61,737 nucleotides of DNA, from assembly GCF_008041835.1 (NCBI RefSeq), contig NZ_VRYE01000071.1:1-61737 (forward strand), written 5' to 3'. Shown here one piece after another: positions 29,530-37,739 of the stretch; the first letter of the stretch is position 1, and each line of letters begins with the position of its first letter. Both the position numbers and the translations under genes were made by a program. This stretch comes from Ectopseudomonas mendocina (GTDB taxonomy: Bacteria > Pseudomonadota > Gammaproteobacteria > Pseudomonadales > Pseudomonadaceae). Below the pieces are notes generated by a model. The model searched no databases and had not been told where the DNA came from. It saw only the letters and a program-made list of their open reading frames with translations.

Positions 29530-30960
29530 TCAGCTTACGAACAGCTTGTAGAACAGCTTCTGCAGCGCCTTGCCGTAGGGCGGGTAGATCAGCCGCGCGG
29601 CGTTGAAACGCTGCTTGATGAACACCCCTTTGGCCTTGCTGAAGGTCAGGAAGCCTTCATGGCCGTGGTAATGGCCCATGCCAGAGGGGCCGATGCCGCC
29701 GAACGGCATATCGTCCTGGGCGACATGCAGCAGGGTGTCGTTGAGGCACACGCCGCCGGAGTGGGTCTCGTGCAGCACGCGCTGTTGCTCGCGCTTGTCG
29801 TAGCCGAAGTAGTACAGCGCCAGCGGCCGTGGCCGCGCGTTGACGTAGGCGAAGGCGTCTTCGAGACGGTCATAGGGCACCACCGGCAGCAGCGGGCCGA
29901 AGATCTCGTCCTGCATGACCTTCATGTCGTCGTTGACCTCCAGCAGCAGGCTCTGCGGCAGGCGTCGGCCCTGTGCTTCGGGATACAGCGGAATGATCCG
30001 GGCGCCCTTGGCCTGGGCATCCTGCAGGTAGCCGTTGAGGCGGGCCAGTTGGCGCTCGTTGATGATCGCGGTGTAGTCCGGGTTGTCCTTGAGCGCCGGG
30101 TAGAAGCGCTGCACCACCTCGCGGTAGGCGGCGACGAAACCGTCGACGCGATCGCGCGGCACCAGCACATAGTCAGGCGCCACGCAGGTCTGCCCGGCGT
30201 TGAGGGTCTTGCCGAAGGCGATGCGCTCGGCAGCATCGGCCAGTGGTACGTCGGAGCTGACGATGGCGGGTGACTTGCCGCCCAGCTCCAGGGTCACCGG
30301 CGTGAGATTTTCGGCGGCGGCGCGCATCACGTGCTTGCCGATGCTGGTGGCGCCGGTGAACAGCAGGTGGTCGAAAGGCAGTTTGGAGAAGGCCATGCCG
30401 ACTTCCGCTTCACCCAGGGCGACGCTGACCAGATCCTCGGGGAAGATGCGCGCCAGCAGATCCTTGACCAGTTGCGAGGTGGTCGGGGTGGACTCGCTCA
30501 TCTTGATCATCACCCGGTTGCCGGCGGCCAGCGCCCCGGTCAGCGGGCCGATGGCGAGGAACAGCGGGTAGTTCCACGGCACGATGATGCCGACGACGCC
30601 CAGCGGCTGGTAGATGACCTTGGCCGAGGCGGGCATGAACTGCAGGCCGACGCTGCGCCGCGAAGGCTTCATCCACTTTCTGATGCGTTTGGACGCGTAA
30701 TGGATGCCATGCAGGCTGGGCATCAGCTCGGCGAGTAGGGTCTCGTCGGCCGAGCGATTGCTGAAGTCGGCAGAGATCGCCGCGATCAGCGCATCCTGCT
30801 GCTCGGTCAGCAGCTCGCTGAGGGATTTCAGCCACTGGATGCGTTGTTCGGCCGAGGGCATCGGGTTGGCGGCGAAAGCCGCGCGCTGCAGAGCGAAGGT
30901 GGCGTCTAGCTGGTTGATCTGCTGTTGGCTCTGCTGCAGGTAGGCGATGTCGGCGACCAT
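29530..30960 (-). CDS. laoC: Long-chain aldehyde dehydrogenase
   Basis: 476 residues of the coniferyl-aldehyde-dehydrogenase subgroup of the ALDH superfamily. The catalytic Glu is in VTLELGGKSP (near 223) and Cys in AGQTCVAPD (near 257). It would oxidise the aldehyde formed by LaoA to the fatty acid. The start at 30960 has an excellent ribosome site, GAGGAG. The first gene of laoCBA, it lies only 27 bases from the MITE at 30988. Confidence 0.9.
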   Translation of the reverse strand: MVADIAYLQQSQQQINQLDATFALQRAAFAANPMPSAEQRIQWLKSLSELLTEQQDALIAAISADFSNRSADETLLAELMPSLHGIHYASKRIRKWMKPSRRSVGLQFMPASAKVIYQPLGVVGIIVPWNYPLFLAIGPLTGALAAGNRVMIKMSESTPTTSQLVKDLLARIFPEDLVSVALGEAEVGMAFSKLPFDHLLFTGATSIGKHVMRAAAENLTPVTLELGGKSPAIVSSDVPLADAAERIAFGKTLNAGQTCVAPDYVLVPRDRVDGFVAAYREVVQRFYPALKDNPDYTAIINERQLARLNGYLQDAQAKGARIIPLYPEAQGRRLPQSLLLEVNDDMKVMQDEIFGPLLPVVPYDRLEDAFAYVNARPRPLALYYFGYDKREQQRVLHETHSGGVCLNDTLLHVAQDDMPFGGIGPSGMGHYHGHEGFLTFSKAKGVFIKQRFNAARLIYPPYGKALQKLFYKLFVS

Positions 30961-30987
30961 GGGTTTCTCCTCGACGTTCCAGCGGGC

Positions 30988-31203
30988 AGGCTGTTGAAAA
31001 ACTATCTGCGTTGTCATCGCTGCGTTAAAAACAGGCTCGTGCGCGAGTCCGATCAAAATGCTCATTTACAACTTGTAAAGTCGAGCGCGACTCCGACCGT
31101 TTTTCGCCTGTTTTTGCCTTGCGCTGACTGCCTCGGCTCGGGCTTCCTGCTTCGCTCTAACTCCTGCATCCATGCAGTCGTCGCCGACGTTTTTAAACAG
31201 CCT
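30988..31203. mobile_element. MITE-like element in the lao control region
   Basis: 216 bases bounded by 15-base inverted ends, AGGCTGTTGAAAAAC on the left and GTTTTTAAACAGCCT on the right, matching at 14 of 15 positions. It encodes no transposase. Its base composition is less GC-rich than its surroundings. No clear target duplication is visible. It separates the laoC start from the putative LaoR operator. Confidence 0.75.
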
Positions 31204-31245
31204 GCTGGAGGCGGCTATAAGCCGCGATTAGGCTAAGCTGGATTT

Positions 31246-31263
31246 TTAGAGCAATTACTCTAA
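31246..31263. promoter_or_regulatory. Putative LaoR (TetR-type) operator
   Basis: Perfect palindrome TTAGAG-CAATTA-CTCTAA in the laoC-laoR divergent region. Its length and symmetry fit a TetR-family operator, and it is the only such palindrome in the gap. The 436-base gap holds the MITE, a GCGGCTATAAGCCGC hairpin (31211-31225) and this site. Confidence 0.6.
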
Positions 31264-31396
31264 TGTGTCAAACGAGGTGTCGCCTGTCCGGGCGAGACGT
31301 ATCCCGGTCAGCGTGCATGTGGCTTGATCGGGGGCTAACGCGGCGGCTGTTTCGCCTGTACCTTTGCCACTTTTGAAGTCGAGATCGAGCTGCGTT

Positions 31397-32056
31397 ATGG
31401 CGCCACCCAAGACCCGCGAGCGCATCGTTCAAGCCAGCCTGGAGCTGTTCAACGCCCAGGGCGAGCGCAACGTCACTACCAACCATATCGCCGCGCACCT
31501 GGGCATTTCGCCGGGCAACCTGTACTACCACTTCCGCAACAAGCAGATGATCATCGCCGAGCTGTTTGCCCAGTACGAAGCGCAGGTCGACAGCTTCCTG
31601 CGGCCACCCGAAGGGCGAGCGCTGACGGTGGCGGACAAGACCTTTTATCTGGAGGCGCTGCTGGCAGCGATGTGGCACTACCGCTTCCTGCACCGCGACC
31701 TGGAGCACCTGCTGGAATCCGACGTTGAGCTGGCCGGGCGTTACCGCACCTTCGCCCGCCGTTGCCTGGTGGGCGCGCAGTCGGTTTATCAGGGCTTCGT
31801 CGAGGCCGGCATCCTGTCGATGACTCCGGCACAGATCGAGGCGCTGACGCTCAACGCCTGGATCATCATGACCTCCTGGGTGCGCTTTCTCTGCACGGCT
31901 GGCGCCAGCCCGGATAACCTCAGCCAGGACATGCTGCGCCGCGGCATCTACCAGGTGCTGGCGCTGGAGGACGGTTACCTCACGCCTTCCGCGCGCGCGG
32001 CGGTCGAGGCGCTGTATGAGCGCCTGCATGTGCCGCTTGAGCAGGTGCTGGGGTGA
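31397..32056 (+). CDS. laoR: TetR-family repressor of the lao genes
   Basis: 219 residues. The N-terminal helix-turn-helix spans about residues 26-46 (VTTNHIAAHLGISPGNLYYHF); the remainder is a helical ligand domain. It is divergent from laoCBA, corresponding to LaoR, which in P. aeruginosa represses the cluster until long-chain acyl inducers appear. The start MAPPKTRERI at 31397 is chosen; a longer frame begins at 31364 with no TetR-like residues. Confidence 0.87.
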   Translation: MAPPKTRERIVQASLELFNAQGERNVTTNHIAAHLGISPGNLYYHFRNKQMIIAELFAQYEAQVDSFLRPPEGRALTVADKTFYLEALLAAMWHYRFLHRDLEHLLESDVELAGRYRTFARRCLVGAQSVYQGFVEAGILSMTPAQIEALTLNAWIIMTSWVRFLCTAGASPDNLSQDMLRRGIYQVLALEDGYLTPSARAAVEALYERLHVPLEQVLG

Positions 32057-32084
32057 TTGCCTCACACGCACGGCATTCGTTGGA

Positions 32085-32238
32085 GGGGCTTTAGCCGCGA
32101 ACTTCTCGCCGCTGAAGCGCCTCCCGCAATCCGCTGCGACTGCCGTGCCCGGTTGCAATCCGGAAAGGCCTTTGTCGCGTCTTCTCGGATTTCATCTGGG
32201 CTACGGTTCTTGCAGTCCTTGAGCGGCTTTAGCCGCGA
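32085..32238. repeat. Mixed repeat cluster
   Basis: Two GGCTTTAGCCGCGA hairpins (about 32086 and 32224) bracket a degenerate CCCGGAT-family pair (about 32152-32215). It lies between convergent laoR and the hydrolase gene and contains no coding potential. Confidence 0.65.
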
Positions 32239-33222
32239 TTATCCGAGGCTTGCCAACCACTGCGGAATACGCCGTTCAAGGTAATAACCTGGCCGGCGCG
32301 GAGTACCCTCGACGAAGCCGACATGCCCGCCCTTGGCATGCAGCTCGAACTCGGTGCCGGGGGCCAGTTCGCTGGCGTCGGGTAGGCTGTGGCGGAAGAT
32401 GAAGGGATCGTCCTCGGCCTGGATGATCAGCGTGCGCGTGCGAATGTCGCCCAGGTAGAAGCGGCTGGAGGCGCGCCGGTAGTAATCGTGGGCATCGGCG
32501 AAGCCGTGTAGCGGTGCGGTGATGCGCCCGTCGAAGTCCCAGAAGGTGCGCATGCCATCCAGCGGCCCGAGGCGCTCCAGCACCGACAGGTGTTCGCCCT
32601 GGCCACTCTCGGCGAACAGGCGCTGCTTGTTGCTGACGTAGGCGACCATCTCACGCATGAAATGCGCCTGATACACCCGCGAGAAGCCCAGGCCGATGCG
32701 GTCGGCGCACTGATCCAGGCGGAACGGCACCGAGACCGCCACTGCGCCTTGCAGTTGGCTCTGCTCGCCACTCTCCCCCAGATACTTGAGCAGCACGTTG
32801 CCGCCCAGGGAATAGCCGACTGCGTACAGCGGCGCCATCGGCCGTTGCGCGCGCAGGTGGGCCACAACCGATGCCAGATCCTCGCTGGCGCCGGAGTGAT
32901 AGCCACGCGGCAACAGGTTGGGCTCGCCGGAGCAGCCGCGCCAGTTCAGCGCCACGCTGGCCCAGCCGCGTGTGGCCAAGGCCTGTTGCAGCCCGAGCAC
33001 GTAGAGCGAATTGGAGCTGCCGGTCAGGCCATGCAGCACCAACACCAGCGGCGCATGGGCGTCATGCGGGCCATGCCAGTCGAGGTCGAGAAAATCACCA
33101 TCGTCCAGCCACAGCCGCTCGCGCTGCCGCTGCAGTTGCGGCGGCTTGCGACAGAAGGGGTTCCACAGCGTCTGCAGATGCGGGCCGGGGAGCCACCAGG
33201 CGGGGCGAAAGTCAGTGTTCAT
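32239..33222 (-). CDS. YheT-type alpha/beta hydrolase
   Basis: 327 residues. The nucleophile elbow GYSLGGN is near residue 137, the oxyanion HG is in LVLHGLTGSS, the acid is in EDDPF and the late His in KGGHVGF. It resembles E. coli YheT and related carboxylesterases. The substrate is unknown. The start MNTDFRPAWWLPGPHLQTL at 33222 matches the family N-terminus. Confidence 0.88.
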   Translation of the reverse strand: MNTDFRPAWWLPGPHLQTLWNPFCRKPPQLQRQRERLWLDDGDFLDLDWHGPHDAHAPLVLVLHGLTGSSNSLYVLGLQQALATRGWASVALNWRGCSGEPNLLPRGYHSGASEDLASVVAHLRAQRPMAPLYAVGYSLGGNVLLKYLGESGEQSQLQGAVAVSVPFRLDQCADRIGLGFSRVYQAHFMREMVAYVSNKQRLFAESGQGEHLSVLERLGPLDGMRTFWDFDGRITAPLHGFADAHDYYRRASSRFYLGDIRTRTLIIQAEDDPFIFRHSLPDASELAPGTEFELHAKGGHVGFVEGTPRRPGYYLERRIPQWLASLG

Positions 33223-33248
33223 GGTGCAGTCGATCGTCGGCAGTAGAC

Positions 33249-33394
33249 GTAGCCCGGATGCAATCCGGGAGTGGTGGCCCTGGATTTCATCCAGGCTACG
33301 GAGGCTGTAGGAGCGCTTCCGTAGGGTGGATGACGCTTCACCCATCCACCTAGCGTTTCATCATGGTGGATGTAAAAGGCGACATCCACCCTAC
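33249..33394. repeat. Repeat cluster between hydrolase and rsmD
   Basis: A perfect CCCGGATGCAATCCGGG palindrome (33253-33269), an imperfect second copy (33278-33295), then an inverted pair GTAGGGTGGATG (33321) and CATCCACCCTAC (33383-33394). It fills the gap completely. Confidence 0.75.
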
Positions 33395-33399
33395 GCAGT

Positions 33400-34002
33400 T
33401 CATCCGCGCTGCCACAAGGCGTAATGCACCTGGCCGGTGTGCTTCTCGCGATGCAGGCGCCAGTTACCGGGCAGGCCCAGCGTCGAGGGCGCGGTTTCGC
33501 TTTCGGTGTAGATCCAGGCGTCGTCGGCCAGCCAGCCCTGGGTTTCCAGCAGGTTGCAGGCGCCTTGCAGCAGATCCTTGTGGAACGGCGGGTCGAGCAG
33601 AACGATATCGAAGCGCCGCGGTGCCGGCCGGGCCAGCAGTTGTAGGGCGTCGCCCAGTTGAATCTCGCCGGCGCTGCACTGCAGCGTTGCCAGGTGGCCG
33701 CGCAAGGCGCTCACCGAGGCCGGGTTGAGGTCGCAGGCCAGGCCGCTGGCGGCGCCGCGCGACAGCGCTTCGAGCAGCAGCGCGCCGCTACCGGCGAAGG
33801 GGTCGAGCACATGAGCACCCTCGACATAGGGCGCCAGCCAGTTGAACAGCGTCTCGCGCACCCGGTCCGGGGTCGGGCGCAGGCCCGGCCCGTCGGGGAA
33901 GGCGAAGCGCCGCGAACGCCACTGCCCGCCAATGATGCGCAACTGGCCCTGGCCGCCGTGGGCCTTGCCCGCTTCGGGTTTCTGCGGTGTGCGACTGCGC
34001 AT
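33400..34002 (-). CDS. rsmD: 16S rRNA m2G966 methyltransferase
   Basis: 200 residues. The SAM-binding DPFAGSGALLLEALSRGA and the catalytic DPPF (VLLDPPFHKDLL near 139) define RsmD, which methylates G966 of 16S rRNA. The start codon overlaps the last base of the upstream M16 gene's stop (TGATG), so the three genes form one coupled unit. Confidence 0.95.
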   Translation of the reverse strand: MRSRTPQKPEAGKAHGGQGQLRIIGGQWRSRRFAFPDGPGLRPTPDRVRETLFNWLAPYVEGAHVLDPFAGSGALLLEALSRGAASGLACDLNPASVSALRGHLATLQCSAGEIQLGDALQLLARPAPRRFDIVLLDPPFHKDLLQGACNLLETQGWLADDAWIYTESETAPSTLGLPGNWRLHREKHTGQVHYALWQRG

Positions 34003-35462
34003 CAGTGCGGCACCGTGCTGGGTAGCTCGGCCGGGCGCTCAGTGGGCCGTGGCAGTTCCTTCTGCGGCACCGTCGGGCCGGCGGTGACCACCACCAGTGC
34101 CTCGGGGTCGAGGTGTTTGGCCATCGCCGCTTTCACCTGCTCGGTGGTGAGGTTCTGCACGTCACGCATGAAGTCGTCCAGATAGCTCAGTGGCAGGTCG
34201 TAGAAACCCATCGAGGCCAGTTGGCCGACGATGGCAGCGTTGCTCGCGGTGGACAGCGGGAAGCTGCCGGCCAGCTCACGCTTGGCGTTGTCCAGTTCCT
34301 GCTGGGTAGGGCCGTCACGCAGGTAGTCGGCGAGCAGTTGCTTGACCAGCGCCAGGGTGCCTTCGCTCAAGTCCGCTCGGGTCTGCAGGTTGATCATGAA
34401 CGGGCCGCGTGCCTGCATGGCGCTGAAACCGGAGTAGACGCCGTAGGTCAGGCCACGCTTCTCGCGCACTTCGCTCATCAGGCGAGTGCCGAAACCGCCG
34501 CCGCCGAAAATCTGGTTGCCCAGGTACAGCGCGGTATAGTCCGGGTCGCGCCTATCGATGCCGAGCTGGGCGATCATCAGGTGGGTCTGGTTGGACGGGT
34601 ACTCGATATGGCTGGCGCCGGGCTTGGGCGTCTGCGGCTGGGCGATCTTGGCCAGCGCCGGGCCTGGCGGCAGGGCGGCGGATACCTGGTCGGCGATGGC
34701 CTCGGCCTCGGCGCGCGACAGATCGCCAACCAGCGCGATCACCGCATTGCCGGCGGCATAGGCGCGGGCATGGAAAGCCTGCAGCTGCTGGCGGGTGATG
34801 GCCGGGATCGACTGTGCCGTGCCTTCGCTCGGGTGAGCGTAGGGGTGCTGACCGTACAGGCGCTCGAACAATTCGAGGCTGGCCAGTTTGCCCGGGTTCT
34901 GTTTCTGGAACTCGAAGCCGGCCAGCAACTGGTTCTTGATCCGTGCCAGCGAGTCGGCGGGGAAGGTGGGCTTGCCCAGCACCTCAGCGAACAGGGCTAG
35001 TGCCGGTTCGCGCTGCTCCTGCGCGCTCAGGCTGCGCAGGCTGGCCACCGCCATGTCGCGGTAGGCGCCGTTGCCGAACTCGGCACCGAGCCCCTCGAAG
35101 CCGGCGGCGATGGCGCCGACGTCCTTGCCCGGTACGCCTTCGTTGAGCATGGCGTTGGTCAGGGTGGCCAGGCCTGGCACGCCGCCGTCCTGACTGCTGC
35201 CGGCGGCGAAGGTCAGGCGCAGGTCGAACATCGGTAGCTCATGTGCTTCGACGAACAGCACCTTGGCGCCTTGCACGGTCTGCCAGGTCTGGATATCCAG
35301 GGTGCGGCGGGTTGGCGCCTTGCCGTCGAGTGCGGCCAGCGACTGCAGCTTGGCGGCATCGCCAGTCACGGTGCTGTCGGACAGGTTGGCGCAGGCGCCC
35401 AGTGCCAGGGCGCTGGACAGGATCAGGCCGAGCAGGCCCAGGCGGCGGTGCTCAGTCTTCAT
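34002..35462 (-). CDS. M16-family peptidase-like lipoprotein, inactive type
   Basis: 486 residues with a lipobox at LALGAC (Cys24). The fold is that of the M16 peptidases, but HxxEH is missing: the equivalent region reads GGVPGLATLTNAML. It therefore resembles the non-catalytic partner that completes the substrate chamber with an active subunit. It overlaps the active subunit gene by 11 bases, so stoichiometric production is likely. Confidence 0.88.
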   Translation of the reverse strand: MKTEHRRLGLLGLILSSALALGACANLSDSTVTGDAAKLQSLAALDGKAPTRRTLDIQTWQTVQGAKVLFVEAHELPMFDLRLTFAAGSSQDGGVPGLATLTNAMLNEGVPGKDVGAIAAGFEGLGAEFGNGAYRDMAVASLRSLSAQEQREPALALFAEVLGKPTFPADSLARIKNQLLAGFEFQKQNPGKLASLELFERLYGQHPYAHPSEGTAQSIPAITRQQLQAFHARAYAAGNAVIALVGDLSRAEAEAIADQVSAALPPGPALAKIAQPQTPKPGASHIEYPSNQTHLMIAQLGIDRRDPDYTALYLGNQIFGGGGFGTRLMSEVREKRGLTYGVYSGFSAMQARGPFMINLQTRADLSEGTLALVKQLLADYLRDGPTQQELDNAKRELAGSFPLSTASNAAIVGQLASMGFYDLPLSYLDDFMRDVQNLTTEQVKAAMAKHLDPEALVVVTAGPTVPQKELPRPTERPAELPSTVPH

Positions 35463-36825
35463 GGCGGGACTCCTTATTGCGGGACTCTTCGGGCAGTACG
35501 TTGGCGACGCTCAGGCGCTCGCGGACGAAGAAGGTGCGTGCGGCCTGCTGGATGTCGGCCGGGGTGACGGCCTCCAGCTCGGCCAGCTCTTGGTCGATCA
35601 GTTGCCAGGACAGGCCGACGGTTTCCAGTTGGCCGATGCTGGTGGCCTGGCTGGTGATCGAATCGCGCTCGAACACCAGGCCGGCGATCACCTGGGCACG
35701 TACGCGGGCCAGTTCGGCGGCGGACGGCGGGGCTTTCTTCAGTTCTTCCAGTTCGCGCCACAGGCCGGCCTCGGCCTGCTCCAGGGTCTTGCCCTTCTGT
35801 ACGTTGGGCGTGGCCGAGACGATGAACAGGCTGTCGCCACGGGTGAAGGCGTTGTACCAGGCGCTGGCGCCGGAAACGAGTTCTTCGCCGCGTTCCAGGC
35901 GGGTGGACAGGCGTGCGCTGTAGCCGCCGTCGAGCAGGGCGGCGGCCAGGCGCAGGGCATAGGCCTGGCGCGGCGTTTCGGCGGTGGCCAGACCCGGTAC
36001 GTTGAAGCCCATGAGCAGGCTCGGCAACTGCGTCTTGAGGTACAGCGTGGTGCGGCGTTCGCCCGGCGCGGCCAGCTCCAGCGGCAGTTTGGCGGTCGGC
36101 ACGTCACCGCGCGGAATGTCGCCGAAGTAGCGCTGCACCTGGGTCTTGACCTCATCCACGCTGACGTCACCGACCACCACCAGGGTGGCGTTGTTCGGTG
36201 CGTACCACTTCTGGTGCCAGGCACGCAGGTCATCGATATGCATGCGCTCGAGGTCGGCCATCCAGCCGATGGTGGGGATGCTGTAACCGCTGGCCGGGTA
36301 AGCCATGGCCTTGAAGCGCTCGTAGGCCAGCGAAGACGGGCGGTCGTCGGTGCGCAGGCGGCGTTCTTCCTTGATGACTTCGATTTCCTTGGCGAACTCG
36401 TCGGCTGGCAGCTTCAGGCTGGCCAGGCGGTCGGCTTCCAGCTCCAGCGCCACGCCCAGACGGTCGCTGGCCAGCACCTGGTAATAGGCGGTGTAGTCGT
36501 CGCTGGTAAAGGCGTTTTCCTCGGCGCCCAGCTCCCGCAGGATGCGCGAGGCTTCGCCGGGGCCGAGCTTGCCGCTGCCCTTGAACATCATGTGTTCCAG
36601 TGCGTGAGAGAGGCCGGTGGAACCGGGCGTCTCGTAGCTGGAGCCGACCTTGTACCAAAGCTGGCTGACCACCACGGGGGCGCGGTGATCTTCGCGGACG
36701 ATGACCTTGAGGCCGTTGTCCAGTGTGAATTCGTGGGTGGGCTGCGGCGCAGCAGCGAACGCTGCCAGCGGCAGGCAAAGCACCCCCAGAATCAGGCTGA
36801 GGGTGCGGCGTGCAGTGACAATCAT
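35452..36825 (-). CDS. M16-family zinc peptidase, active type
   Basis: 457 residues with a signal peptide ending AAFAAA near 26. The inverted zinc motif HALEH occupies 74-78 and the third ligand Glu lies about 75 residues later in EVIKEERR. This is a periplasmic processing peptidase of the PqqL/insulinase superfamily. It heads the M16-M16-rsmD unit. Confidence 0.92.
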   Translation of the reverse strand: MIVTARRTLSLILGVLCLPLAAFAAAPQPTHEFTLDNGLKVIVREDHRAPVVVSQLWYKVGSSYETPGSTGLSHALEHMMFKGSGKLGPGEASRILRELGAEENAFTSDDYTAYYQVLASDRLGVALELEADRLASLKLPADEFAKEIEVIKEERRLRTDDRPSSLAYERFKAMAYPASGYSIPTIGWMADLERMHIDDLRAWHQKWYAPNNATLVVVGDVSVDEVKTQVQRYFGDIPRGDVPTAKLPLELAAPGERRTTLYLKTQLPSLLMGFNVPGLATAETPRQAYALRLAAALLDGGYSARLSTRLERGEELVSGASAWYNAFTRGDSLFIVSATPNVQKGKTLEQAEAGLWRELEELKKAPPSAAELARVRAQVIAGLVFERDSITSQATSIGQLETVGLSWQLIDQELAELEAVTPADIQQAARTFFVRERLSVANVLPEESRNKESRHED

Positions 36826-36966
36826 CAGGTGTCGTCCTGTTTGGATGGCCGAGGCGGTCTAACCGCCGTTGACAAGAGGGTGTCAGGATACTCCATCCAT
36901 ACTACGAAGCACCGCCCTTGGGATATCGGAACAAGCGATTAGGTTCTGCGTCGCAGCGAATTGGAT

Positions 36967-37401
36967 TCAGTCGATAATCGGCGCGCTGATGGTGCTCACG
37001 CTTGCCGACAGTTCCAGTAGCAAGCCATTGACCTGTTCAGCGCTCATGCCGAAAGGGTCCAGGCGGTCGCTGCAGGAGTATTTCAGAAAAAGTTCTCGGT
37101 TGGCCTGCTTGGCGCCGGCCCAGCCCATGCTCCAGTTGGCATAGCGGCGTACGCTGATCTCTTCATAGTCGAGGATCGTCAGATCCTTGTGGCGGTTGTC
37201 CTCGGTCAGGCGGTTGTACAACGCATTGATGGCGTTTCGCGGCCCTTCCAGCGCCTGGAGAAAGGTATCGGCGTTGCAGCAGAGGATGCCGGTGAGGCCG
37301 CGTGCCGGATTGTTGCGTTGCGAGCTGTCGAGAATCTCGCGGATCAACTGTGAAGAGATGCTATGGCTGGCGCGGCTGGCATAGGTTAGGCGGACAAGCA
37401 T
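36967..37401 (-). CDS. BLUF-domain blue-light photoreceptor, stand-alone
   Basis: 144 residues, nearly all one BLUF domain that binds FAD and senses blue light. Compared with AppA, all key residues are kept at a constant offset of 14: Tyr7, Asn31, Gln49, Trp90 and Met92. The C-terminal 45 residues form a short helical tail with no output domain, so signalling must be by protein contact. The start MLVRLTYASR is set by the fold's first strand; upstream ATGs are in low-quality sequence. It is inserted between the M16 pair and ftsY. Confidence 0.93.
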   Translation of the reverse strand: MLVRLTYASRASHSISSQLIREILDSSQRNNPARGLTGILCCNADTFLQALEGPRNAINALYNRLTEDNRHKDLTILDYEEISVRRYANWSMGWAGAKQANRELFLKYSCSDRLDPFGMSAEQVNGLLLELSASVSTISAPIID

Positions 37402-37458
37402 GCTGGCGACCCCGTAAAGGTTGAGCTTGGGAGGAAGTTCGCCGATTGTGCATGGATT

Positions 37459-37475
37459 TGTACAACTATTGTATA
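37459..37475. promoter_or_regulatory. Direct repeat over the BLUF promoter
   Basis: TGTACA and TGTATA are separated by 5 bases, an 11-base period that places both on one face of the helix. They cover the predicted -10 box and start point of the BLUF gene. TGTACA-type half sites are known for LitR/CarH-class light regulators, but the spacing I recall for those is larger. Confidence 0.35.
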
Positions 37476-37496
37476 GCTTTTTGCTGTCGCCGTCAG
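37468..37496 (-). promoter_or_regulatory. Predicted sigma-70 promoter of the BLUF gene
   Basis: On the minus strand CTGACG (-35, 37496-37491) is followed after 17 bases by TACAAT (-10, 37473-37468). The predicted start is about 60 bases upstream of the ATG. The rest of the 338-base BLUF-ftsY gap shows no other feature. Confidence 0.55.
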
Positions 37497-37739
37497 AGGC
37501 TGTTGCTCTGGTCATGCCCATGACGGCAAGCGCCTGATCAGTGGCAGACAACTGGCCGGGCCTAACGCTGCGCGGCGGCCCGTTAAAGTGGTAAAGTCTC
37601 GGGCTGTTTCGTACAGCGCAAGCCCTTTGCAGTGCCCGTGCGGGCGGTTGCTCCGGGCCGTGCCTGGCAAGCGAATTTTTCCGGATGCGCCTGCGGCACC
37701 CGCTGCCTGCAATGGCTGCTCGCCCCTTTGAGAAGACCC

